DNA of 8,622 nt from Clostridia bacterium (GTDB lineage: Bacteria > Bacillota > Clostridia > Oscillospirales > Acutalibacteraceae). Below, piece after piece: positions 1-6,094 of the stretch (its first letter is position 1; each line of letters begins with the position of its first letter). Location of the stretch: assembly GCA_017382915.1 (NCBI GenBank), contig JAFNZJ010000017.1:1-8622 (forward strand), read 5' to 3'. Both the position numbers and the translations under genes were made by a program. The notes below the pieces were generated by a model. It saw only the letters and a program-made list of their open reading frames with translations. It was not told the origin of the DNA and searched no databases.

Positions 1-33
1 ACGAAACTTAGCTTTTGGTGATATACTTTTCAT
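1..33 (-). CDS. Unidentified divergent gene, 5' end only (11 codons)
   Basis: On the - strand an ATG at 33-31 opens a frame that stays open to the window edge and reads MKSISPKAKFR. An AAAGGAG Shine-Dalgarno-like sequence lies at about 51-45, with an 11-base spacer, slightly long but usable. An in-frame TAA lies upstream (about 84-82) and there is no other in-frame ATG between, so this start is the natural one. Eleven residues are too few to name a family. The gene would be transcribed divergently from mraZ. The call rests only on the start codon, the ribosome binding site and the short open frame, and it could be chance. Confidence 0.4.
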   Translation of the reverse strand, partial: MKSISPKAKFR

Positions 34-60
34 CGGAAAAACAACTCCTTTGTGCCGATG
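31..60 (-). repeat. Short inverted repeat flanking the ribosome binding site of the divergent gene
   Basis: CATCGG at 31-36 and CCGATG at 55-60 are perfect reverse complements, 18 bases apart. In a - strand transcript the loop would carry the AAAGGAG ribosome binding site, and one stem arm would contain the ATG start codon. Such a stem could mask the start codon. A 6-bp stem is short and could occur by chance. Confidence 0.3.
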
Positions 61-80
61 TTTAGTGTGGTTACTTTCAT
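32..80 (-). CDS. Possible 16-codon leader peptide ahead of the divergent gene
   Basis: A short - strand frame starts at the ATG at 80-78, reads MKVTTLNIGTKELFFR and stops at TGA 32-30. The stop overlaps the start of the downstream divergent gene in the form ATGA, an arrangement typical of translational coupling. There is no clear Shine-Dalgarno before the ATG (the sequence is TGTTAAG), so translation is doubtful. The downstream gene's own ribosome binding site lies inside this frame. It may be a coupling leader or a coincidence. Confidence 0.2.
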
Positions 81-126
81 CTTAACACATTTGAGTTGTT
101 TTTTCTATTTTTACTGTTACCTATCT

Positions 127-135
127 ATTGTATCA
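127..135 (-). promoter_or_regulatory. Possible extended -10 promoter for the divergent gene
   Basis: On the - strand the sequence TGATACAAT at 135-127 fits the extended -10 pattern TGnTAnAAT of sigma-A promoters. No good -35 hexamer is visible at 17 bases upstream (AAAACC). It would give a leader of roughly 85-90 bases before the ATG at 33. The support is weak. Confidence 0.25.
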
Positions 136-144
136 TAACAAGAA

Positions 145-175
145 TTGGTGGTTTTTAAAATAAAAATTCTATAAT
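145..175 (+). promoter_or_regulatory. Possible weak upstream promoter (TTGGTG, 19 bp, TATAAT)
   Basis: A perfect TATAAT at 170-175 is preceded by TTGGTG at 145-150, with a 19-base spacer that is longer than the 17 optimum. Transcription would start near 182, only about 11 bases before the hairpin at 193-224. Most transcripts from here would be expected to end at that hairpin. In such AT-rich DNA a TATAAT can arise by chance, so this is only a candidate. Confidence 0.25.
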
Positions 176-192
176 CAAAAACAACCCTTCTT

Positions 193-228
193 GGGGCGGT
201 ACACTATATATTGTGTACCGCCCCTTTT
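193..228 (+). terminator. Strong intrinsic-terminator-like hairpin upstream of the mraZ promoter
   Basis: GGGGCGGTACAC (193-204) pairs perfectly over 12 bp with GTGTACCGCCCC (213-224), leaving an 8-base TATATATT loop. TTTT follows at 225-228, then GTAT. This is the most GC-rich and stable structure in the intergenic region. The T-run lies on the + side; on the - side the hairpin is followed by AAGAAGGG, so it reads as a + strand terminator. It lies upstream of the mraZ promoter at 287-315 and would insulate the operon from read-through. No + strand gene ending before it is visible in the window. Confidence 0.7.
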
Positions 229-240
229 GTATACACAATT

Positions 241-315
241 CGACAAAATTTTTTTGAAAAATTCACAAAAAATATTAAAAAAACTCTTGCATTATGGGCA
301 AAAGTTTTTTATAAT
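241..315 (+). promoter_or_regulatory. Sigma-A promoter of the mraZ (dcw) operon with AT-rich upstream element
   Basis: The -35 element is TTGCAT at 287-292 (four of six consensus bases) and the -10 is a perfect TATAAT at 310-315. The spacer is 17 bases, the sigma-A optimum. The 45 bases before the -35 are almost all A/T with runs of A and T, resembling an UP element. Transcription should begin near 321-323, giving an mraZ leader of about 70 bases. This is the best promoter in the window and probably drives the whole cluster. Confidence 0.8.
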
Positions 316-324
316 AGAACCATC

Positions 325-341
325 AAAGTGGTGGAAAGTGG
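325..341 (+). promoter_or_regulatory. Predicted MraZ operator: tandem AAAGTGG boxes
   Basis: AAAGTGG occurs at 325-331 and again at 335-341, a direct repeat with a 10-bp period (one helical turn) and a 3-base spacer. The next decamer (345-354) is degenerate on the + strand, though it contains TGGG in reverse. MraZ proteins are known to bind tandem repeats upstream of their own gene: TGGGN-type in Escherichia coli and AAAGTGG-type in Mollicutes. The boxes begin just after the predicted transcription start and end about 50 bases before the mraZ ATG. Bound MraZ could therefore block promoter clearance, giving negative autoregulation of the operon. The binding itself is inferred. Confidence 0.75.
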
Positions 342-392
342 AGCAAAAACCCATTTTGAGACAATAATTGTGGTGAAAAAGGAGGGGTTAAA

Positions 393-815
393 ATGTTTTT
401 CGGTGAGTATCAACATAATGTTGATAAAAAAGGCCGTGCCTTTATTCCATCAAAATTCCGTGAAGAATTGGGCGAAAGCTTTATGATATGCCGTAGCATT
501 GACAGTCGCCCCTGCCTTCGTGTATATTCTGCCGAGCAATGGGCCGTGCTTGATGAAAAGCTACGCGCCCTTCCTGCCCGTGCAGGTGACTTTAAAAGAA
601 AAATTTATTCAAGCGCTACCAGCCTTGAATGTGATTCACAGGGTCGTATACTTATTCCTGTTAAGCTTCGTGAGTTTGCAGGGCTTGGCGGTGAAGCCAG
701 CTTTATAGGTATGTCAGACTTTTTTGAGGTTTGGAATCCCGATAATTGGAATAATGAAGATTCTGAGTGCAGTGAAGACCGTATGGACGAAATTGCCGAA
801 GAGTTTAATTTGTAA
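393..815 (+). CDS. mraZ: Transcriptional regulator MraZ
   Basis: MraZ is the conserved first gene of dcw clusters, a DNA-binding regulator that forms ring-shaped oligomers and represses its own operon. The 140-residue protein is near the usual 140-152. It shows the two tandem SpoVT/AbrB-like half-domains expected. The first runs from about residue 5, with the signature D11, GR14-15, P19 and R23. The second runs from about 75, with D81, GR84-85, P89 and R93. The C-terminal tail is acidic. The ATG at 393 has an excellent AAGGAGG Shine-Dalgarno at 379-385 with a 7-base spacer. Its likely operator boxes lie at 325-341. The identity is secure; its role as repressor here is inferred from the family and the boxes. 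Confidence 0.96.
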   Translation: MFFGEYQHNVDKKGRAFIPSKFREELGESFMICRSIDSRPCLRVYSAEQWAVLDEKLRALPARAGDFKRKIYSSATSLECDSQGRILIPVKLREFAGLGGEASFIGMSDFFEVWNPDNWNNEDSECSEDRMDEIAEEFNL

Positions 816-829
816 GAGGGTAGTGAAAA

Positions 830-1750
830 ATGGAATTTTCACACATCTCGGTACTGCTTAATGAATCAATAAATGCATTAAACATTAAACCCGACGGAAT
901 TTACCTTGATGGAACTGCAGGTGGGGGAGGACACTCTGCCCAAATTGCCGCACGCCTAAAGGGCGGCAGACTTATTGCCCTTGACCGCGACCCCGATGCC
1001 ATCATTGCCGCAGGGCAAAGGCTAAAGGGCCTACCGGCAGAGGTTATTAGGTCAAACTTTAAAGATTTTGATAAGGTTTTAGATGATTTAGGCATACAGG
1101 GTATTGACGGTATGCTTTTAGATTTAGGGGTTTCATCCCACCAGTTGGATGAGGCAGAGCGCGGTTTTTCATATCATAATGATGCCCCACTTGATATGCG
1201 TATGGCAAAGCAGGGCACAACCGCCGCTGATTTGGTAAACACACTGTCCGCAAATGAAATTGCTGATATTTTGTTCCGCTATGGTGAGGAAAAGTTCAGT
1301 TACAAAATAGCAAATGCAATTGTTAGTGAAAGGCAAAAAGCCCCAATAACAACCACAGGCCGCTTGGCAGAGATAATATCGTCTGCAGTGCCTGCCGCCG
1401 CCAGGCGCGACGGACACCCGGCAAGAAAAAGCTTTCAAGCAATTAGAATTGCGGTTAATGGTGAGCTTGATGCCCTGCAGGAGGTTTTACAAAAAGCCTT
1501 TTATCGTTTAAATAAGGGCGGCGTGCTTGCCGTAATAACCTTCCATTCGTTGGAGGATAGAATGGTAAAGCTTGCCTTTGCCGAATTTACAAAGGGTTGT
1601 ACCTGTCCACCCGATTTTCCCATATGTGTTTGCGGCAAAACCCCAGACGGTAAATTGGTTTCAAAAAAGCCAATTATTCCAAGCGATGAGGAAATTAAAA
1701 ATAATGCCCGCAGCCGAAGTGCAAAGCTGCGTGCTATTGAAAGACTATAA
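830..1750 (+). CDS. rsmH: 16S rRNA (cytosine(1402)-N(4))-methyltransferase RsmH (MraW)
   Basis: RsmH uses S-adenosylmethionine to methylate N4 of C1402 in the decoding centre of 16S rRNA. The 306 residues match the usual 300-315. Visible motifs are the N-terminal HISVLLNE, the SAM-binding loop DGTAGGGGHS (27-36), DRDP (52-55), DLGVSS (98-103), the RGFSY region (111-115), the helical insert around 140-200 with GHPARKSFQAIRI (195-207), and FHSLEDR (238-244). A CxC...CxC cluster (C257, C259, C266, C268), common in the family, follows. The C-terminus has the usual RSAKLRAIER. The gene begins 14 bases after mraZ. Its ribosome binding site GAGGG (816-820) directly abuts the mraZ stop codon, which suggests translational coupling. 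Confidence 0.97.
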   Translation: MEFSHISVLLNESINALNIKPDGIYLDGTAGGGGHSAQIAARLKGGRLIALDRDPDAIIAAGQRLKGLPAEVIRSNFKDFDKVLDDLGIQGIDGMLLDLGVSSHQLDEAERGFSYHNDAPLDMRMAKQGTTAADLVNTLSANEIADILFRYGEEKFSYKIANAIVSERQKAPITTTGRLAEIISSAVPAAARRDGHPARKSFQAIRIAVNGELDALQEVLQKAFYRLNKGGVLAVITFHSLEDRMVKLAFAEFTKGCTCPPDFPICVCGKTPDGKLVSKKPIIPSDEEIKNNARSRSAKLRAIERL

Positions 1751-1771
1751 TATTAAAGGAGCGTAAAAACA

Positions 1772-2245
1772 TTGAATAATTTAAAATATTATGAAGATTC
1801 ATTAGCCTATGATTTTAATATGTTTGCTCCTGCCCAGAAGGCTGAAATCCCTAAAAAGGGTAAGATAATTGATATTCCGGAGGCACAAAAAAAGCGTGCC
1901 CTTCGCCGCAAGAAGGCGGCAAGCGGTATTTCGGGCAAGGTTTCGGTAATCGTTATTACCGCATTTATACTTGCAATGCTTGGCGGTAATGTATTGCTTC
2001 GTGCCCAAATAACCGAAACCGAGCAAGAAATTGCTAAAATGGAGCAAAAAATAAGCGTTGCTGAAAGCAAATTGGCCGCCGTTAATTTTGAAATGGAGCA
2101 AAAGCTTTCATACAGTAATTTAGAACAGGCCGCAACCGCACTTGGTATGCGTAAGATGGATAAAAGCCAAATTGTGTATATTAAGGCCAACCAAGACAAC
2201 AAGGCTGTTTTAGGCGGCGGGGAGCTATCGGCAGAGAATAATTAG
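1772..2245 (+). CDS. ftsL: FtsL-like cell division protein (TTG start)
   Basis: This is a small bitopic membrane protein of the septal complex; FtsL pairs with DivIC/FtsB and helps activate FtsW and its partner PBP. The 157 residues comprise a basic cytoplasmic N-terminal part (1-55, with KKRALRRKK at 40-48), one transmembrane helix (about 55-76), and an extracytoplasmic coiled coil (about 78-115, rich in E, K and hydrophobic heptads). The tail ALGMRKMDKSQIVYI (123-137) matches the usual FtsL/DivIC ending. The N-terminal part is longer than in Bacillus subtilis FtsL (about 117 residues in total). The TTG start has an AAAGGAG at 1755-1761 with a 10-base spacer; the next in-frame ATG is at codon 17. 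Assignment rests on topology and on its place between rsmH and the PBP gene, because sequence conservation in FtsL is low. Confidence 0.85.
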   Translation: MNNLKYYEDSLAYDFNMFAPAQKAEIPKKGKIIDIPEAQKKRALRRKKAASGISGKVSVIVITAFILAMLGGNVLLRAQITETEQEIAKMEQKISVAESKLAAVNFEMEQKLSYSNLEQAATALGMRKMDKSQIVYIKANQDNKAVLGGGELSAENN

Positions 2246-2278
2246 TAAAAATTTAACATAATCTAAAATGATACCGGC

Positions 2279-2302
2279 GGGAGTTAAAATTTTTTAACTC
2301 TC
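2279..2302 (+). repeat. AT-rich inverted repeat in the ftsL-PBP intergenic gap
   Basis: GGGAGTTAAAA (2279-2289) and TTTTAACTCTC (2292-2302) can pair over 11 positions, one of them G-U. The perfect core is GAGTTAAAA/TTTTAACTC. Allowing a realistic loop leaves about 8 mostly A-U pairs. It is followed by GTTTT and, further on, GTTTTATT. It sits in the only spacer over 35 bases inside the operon (104 bases, 2246-2349). It could be a weak terminator or attenuator, or an RNA processing or stability element. The weak stem and short T-run make full termination unlikely. Confidence 0.4.
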
Positions 2303-2349
2303 GTTTTGGGCGTTTTATTAACATTAAAATTTTAAGGGGTGAATAGGCG

Positions 2350-4605
2350 TTGAAGGTTAAGGGACCCAGCAGACAAATGGTAAAAAGAACTATTAGAATA
2401 ATGGTTGCCACCGTACTTGCAACCGTTACTATTACAAGTTTTAGACTAGTTGATATTATGCTTATTCACGGTGAAGAATATCAAAGCAAAGCATCTGCAC
2501 AACAATTGCACGATGCCAATATTGCGGCTGAGCGCGGCAATATTTATGATGCAAATATGAATGTTTTGGCCAAAAGCGCCACCGTTTGGACCGTTTATGT
2601 TACCCCAAACGACCTAACCAAGCTTGATGATGCTGAATGTGAAAAGGTTAAAAAAACCATTTCAGAAAATTTGGCTGAAATTTTGGCGTTAGAGCCCGAA
2701 AGCATACGCGAAAAGCTTGATAAAACATCAAGATATTATGTTGAAATCAAGAAAAAGGTCAGTGAAAAGGATGCCAACAGGGTGCGTGAGTTTATAAGCG
2801 CCAATAAGGACTTAAAGCTTGGCAACTATATTGGTATTGATGAAGCAACCACCAGATATTATTCTGAAAACATAGCCTCAACGGTTTTGGGCTTTGTAGG
2901 TGATGATAACCAAGGTCTTTCAGGACTGGAGCTTACTTATGAGGAGGAGCTTACAGGCGTTTCGGGTAGGGTAGTGGCCGCCAAAAACGCAAACGGTGCA
3001 GATATGCCCTTTAGTTATGAAAAGGTTGTTGATGCCCAACCCGGTAATTCTTTGGTGCTTACCATTGATTCTTATGTTCAGTATGTTGCCGAAAAGCATT
3101 TAGAAACGGCAATTGTCAATAATAAGGTTGCTGAACGCGGCGCTTGTCTTATTATGAATGTTAAGACGGGTGCGGTTTTGGCAATGGCAACCAAGGGCGA
3201 TTTTGACTGTAACAGTCCCTTTACTTTAAGCGCAGATGACCAAAAACTGGTTGATGAGCTTGAGGGAGAGGAGCGGAGCAAAAAATTAGCCGAGCTTAGA
3301 AACCGCCAATGGCGTAATAAGGTTGTATCTGACGCTTATGAGCCAGGCTCAGTATTTAAGGTTATTACCGCTGCTATAGGTATTGAAGAGGGTGTTGCTA
3401 ACCTTAACACCAGTTGTAATTGCCCTGGTTATATAGTAATAGCAGGTCAAAGATATTCTTGCCATAAAAAAATTGGTCACGGCACACAAAATTTAACCCA
3501 AGCAACAATGAATTCCTGCAACCCGTTTTTCATTTCGCTTGGTCAGTCAATTGGTGCCAAAACCTTTTCAAAATACTTTAAGGCATTTGGCCTTACCGAA
3601 AAAACAGGCATTGATTTGGCGGGTGAAGCCTCCTCACAGTATCATAGTGAGGCAAATATGGGCCCTACCGAGCTTTCTTCAACTGCCTTTGGTCAGACCT
3701 TTAAGGTTACACCTATTCAGCTATTAACTGCAGTTTCGGCCGCAGTTAACGGCGGATATTTGGTTAAACCACATGTCGTTGATAAGATTATTGACCATGA
3801 GGGTAATATAGTAAAAACCACCAGTACCGAAACCAAAAGACAGGTAGTATCTAAAGAAACATCAAAGCTTGTTTGCCAGTTAATGGAAGCCGTTGTTAAA
3901 GAGGGCGGCGGTCAAAACGCATATGTACCGGGGTACCGTATCGGCGGTAAAACAGGTACTTCGCAAAAGGTTTCAGAAATGCTTGAAAGCGGTCAAAGAA
4001 GGCTTTATGTAGCATCTTTTTGCGGTGTTGCCCCCATTGACAACCCCGAAATTGCAATGATATTTTTACTTGATGAGCCGCAGGGTGTAAACTATTACGG
4101 TGGTACTATATCGGCTCCCCCCGGCGGTCAAATACTGTCAGAAATTTTGCCCTATTTAGGCTATGAGCCGCAGTATACCGAAAAAGAGCTTGAAAGCCTT
4201 GCAAAATCGGTACCTAATGTTATAGGCAAAAGCGTTTCAACCGCTAAAGAGATGGTAACAGCCGCAGGTCTTACCTATAAAGTTGTGGGTAGCGGTGAAT
4301 TGGTACAAAAGCAACTACCCGAAAGCGGTGCAATGGTTATTGATAAGGGTATGGTTATTTTATACACCGAAGATAACGCAAAAGAACAAACCACCACTGT
4401 ACCATCATTTGTAGGTTATACACCTTCACAGGTTAATTCACTTGCCGCACAGTATGGATTAAATGTTCATTTTAAAGGCAACCTTAATACAAGCAAGGCT
4501 GTAGTTTCATATCAGCAAAGCGTTGCTAAGGATGCCGTAGTAGGTAAGGGAACTGTGGTTGAGGTTTATTTTAGAAGTAATGAAACAGGTGACATTGGCG
4601 CCTAA
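2350..4605 (+). CDS. spoVD: Class B penicillin-binding protein, SpoVD/PBP2B type, with two PASTA domains (TTG start)
   Basis: This is a membrane-anchored D,D-transpeptidase that cross-links peptidoglycan at the division or spore septum, the likely partner of FtsW downstream. The 751 residues have a short cytoplasmic N-terminus and one transmembrane anchor (about 14-38). The PBP dimerisation domain begins at ERGNIYD (61-67) and runs to about 215. The transpeptidase domain holds the active-site S334-V-F-K337, S389-C-N391 and K534-T-G-T537. Two PASTA domains follow (about 620-675 and 684-745, starting VPNVIG and VPSFVG). B. subtilis SpoVD has, as I recall, one PASTA domain and PBP2B two, so the symbol is approximate and ftsI or pbpB would also fit. 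The TTG start follows AAGGGGTG (2334-2341) by about 8 bases; an in-frame ATG at codon 10 (2377) is a weaker alternative, lying close to the anchor. All catalytic residues are present. Confidence 0.93.
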   Translation: MKVKGPSRQMVKRTIRIMVATVLATVTITSFRLVDIMLIHGEEYQSKASAQQLHDANIAAERGNIYDANMNVLAKSATVWTVYVTPNDLTKLDDAECEKVKKTISENLAEILALEPESIREKLDKTSRYYVEIKKKVSEKDANRVREFISANKDLKLGNYIGIDEATTRYYSENIASTVLGFVGDDNQGLSGLELTYEEELTGVSGRVVAAKNANGADMPFSYEKVVDAQPGNSLVLTIDSYVQYVAEKHLETAIVNNKVAERGACLIMNVKTGAVLAMATKGDFDCNSPFTLSADDQKLVDELEGEERSKKLAELRNRQWRNKVVSDAYEPGSVFKVITAAIGIEEGVANLNTSCNCPGYIVIAGQRYSCHKKIGHGTQNLTQATMNSCNPFFISLGQSIGAKTFSKYFKAFGLTEKTGIDLAGEASSQYHSEANMGPTELSSTAFGQTFKVTPIQLLTAVSAAVNGGYLVKPHVVDKIIDHEGNIVKTTSTETKRQVVSKETSKLVCQLMEAVVKEGGGQNAYVPGYRIGGKTGTSQKVSEMLESGQRRLYVASFCGVAPIDNPEIAMIFLLDEPQGVNYYGGTISAPPGGQILSEILPYLGYEPQYTEKELESLAKSVPNVIGKSVSTAKEMVTAAGLTYKVVGSGELVQKQLPESGAMVIDKGMVILYTEDNAKEQTTTVPSFVGYTPSQVNSLAAQYGLNVHFKGNLNTSKAVVSYQQSVAKDAVVGKGTVVEVYFRSNETGDIGA

Positions 4606-4638
4606 TTTTCCTTTGTTTTAGCGAGAGGTTTTAGCATT

Positions 4639-6072
4639 ATGAAGCTTAAAGAACTGATTTTTGACTGTCCAAAACAGTACGAAGATTTAAAGGTTAATAA
4701 TATTACAGATGATTCGCGCAAGGTGACCGCGGGTGATTTATTTGTATGCATTAACGGTCCCGTTGCCGATGGTCATAACTTTGCAAAAGCGGCGGTAGAA
4801 AAAGGTGCTGCTTTGGTTGTTGCTGAGCGCGATTTAGGACTTGAAAATCAGATAATTGTTGATGATACCCATAAGGCTTTTGCCACCATTTGCGGCAATT
4901 GGTTTAATAATCCCCAAAACAAGCTTAAGGTTATTGGTGTTACAGGCACCAACGGAAAAACCTCGGTTTGTTATATGATTAAAACAATACTTGAAGCTCT
5001 AGGTCATAAGGTTGGGCTTTTGGGTACAATTCAAAATATTATAGGTGATGAAATATTACCTTCTAAAAATACAACCCCCGGCGTTTTTGAATTATATGAC
5101 CTTTTTAACAAAATGGTAAACGCAGGCTGTGAATATGCCGTTATGGAGGTTTCATCACATTCACTTGACCAGCGCAGGGTTGAGGGTGTAAAATTTGCCG
5201 CTGCGGTATTTACCAACCTTACCCAAGACCACCTTGATTACCACGGCACTATGGAAGATTACTTTCTTGCCAAGAAAAAACTGTTTGATGTAAGTGATTT
5301 AGCGGTAATCAATATTGATGATGAATATGGCAAACGTATTGCCGCAGATACTAAATGCAAGGTTGCAACATATTCGGCAGTATCTAATGACAGTACCTTT
5401 ACTGCAAAGGGTATAAACTTTAAGCCCGATGGTGTATCATACGATATAGTTGGCTTTGGTGCAATTGGCAGAATTCGTCTTAAAACTGCAGGTAAGTTTT
5501 CGGTTTATAATTCCTTGGCGGCGGCGGTTTGCGCTAAAGAGCTGGGACTACCGCTTAATGAAATTACCACTGCACTTAGCGCTTTAGAGGGCGTTAAGGG
5601 TAGGGCAGAGGTAGTCAAAACCAATAAAGATTACACAATAATAATTGACTATGCACATACCCCCGACGGACTTTCAAATATTCTTAACACCTTTAAAGAA
5701 TGCCCTAAAAACCGTCTGGTTGTGCTTTTTGGTTGCGGCGGTGACCGTGATAAAACCAAACGCCCCAAAATGGGTGCTGTGGCGGCAAGGCTTGCCGACT
5801 TTGTCATTGTTACAAGTGATAATCCCCGTACCGAAGAGCCGGGCGAAATTATTAAGGATATTTTAGAGGGTATGAAGGATATTTCAACCCCTTATAAGGT
5901 TATTGAAAACCGCATTGATGCCATAAATTTTGCGGTTGCAAATGCTAAAACAGGTGATATAATAGTATTAGCAGGTAAGGGTCATGAAACCTATCAAATA
6001 ATAGGTCATGATACCATCCATTTAGATGAGCGTGAAGTTATTGCCGATGCTTTGGCAAAACTGGGCGGCTAA
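4639..6072 (+). CDS. murE: UDP-N-acetylmuramoyl-L-alanyl-D-glutamate--2,6-diaminopimelate ligase MurE
   Basis: MurE is a cytoplasmic ATP-dependent ligase that adds the third amino acid of the peptidoglycan stem to UDP-MurNAc-L-Ala-D-Glu. The 477 residues show the three Mur ligase domains. The N-terminal substrate domain has DDSRKVTAGDLFV (24-36). The central ATPase has the P-loop GTNGKT (103-108, K107), the VSSHSLDQRRVEG region (from about 171), and a lysine in YFLAKKKLF (K212) at the site usually carbamylated. The C-terminal domain has DNPR (394-397) and a GKGHE segment near 450. DNPR is the known signature for meso-diaminopimelate; lysine-specific MurE enzymes differ there. The ATG has AGAGG about 10 bases upstream and lies 33 bases after the PBP gene. 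Confidence 0.97.
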   Translation: MKLKELIFDCPKQYEDLKVNNITDDSRKVTAGDLFVCINGPVADGHNFAKAAVEKGAALVVAERDLGLENQIIVDDTHKAFATICGNWFNNPQNKLKVIGVTGTNGKTSVCYMIKTILEALGHKVGLLGTIQNIIGDEILPSKNTTPGVFELYDLFNKMVNAGCEYAVMEVSSHSLDQRRVEGVKFAAAVFTNLTQDHLDYHGTMEDYFLAKKKLFDVSDLAVINIDDEYGKRIAADTKCKVATYSAVSNDSTFTAKGINFKPDGVSYDIVGFGAIGRIRLKTAGKFSVYNSLAAAVCAKELGLPLNEITTALSALEGVKGRAEVVKTNKDYTIIIDYAHTPDGLSNILNTFKECPKNRLVVLFGCGGDRDKTKRPKMGAVAARLADFVIVTSDNPRTEEPGEIIKDILEGMKDISTPYKVIENRIDAINFAVANAKTGDIIVLAGKGHETYQIIGHDTIHLDEREVIADALAKLGG

Positions 6073-6094
6073 AAAACTGATAGGGGATTTGTAA

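Noticed and set aside
2..85. A + strand frame open from the window edge to a TAA at 83-85, as the possible 3' end of an upstream gene
   Set aside because: It is only 27 codons, with no recognisable motif. The opposite strand has a start codon with a ribosome binding site in the same place, which is somewhat better evidence.
34..392. Search for tRNA, riboswitch, CRISPR or mobile-element signatures in the only long non-coding stretch
   Set aside because: Apart from the hairpin, promoters and MraZ boxes listed, I saw no cloverleaf, spaced repeats, terminal inverted repeats or known riboswitch core.
211..486. A 91-codon + strand frame opening inside the hairpin and ending within mraZ
   Set aside because: It starts in the terminator, runs through the promoter and operator, has no ribosome binding site, and overlaps mraZ in another frame.
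1807..2202. A 131-codon - strand frame opposite ftsL
   Set aside because: It lies wholly within the well-supported ftsL-like gene and reads as its antisense shadow, with no ribosome binding site or family motif seen.
3175..3350. Charged stretch before the PBP active site, considered as an insertion
   Set aside because: A comparable charged linker before the SxxK motif is, as I recall, usual in SpoVD-type PBPs of Clostridia, so it is not a sign of an inserted domain.
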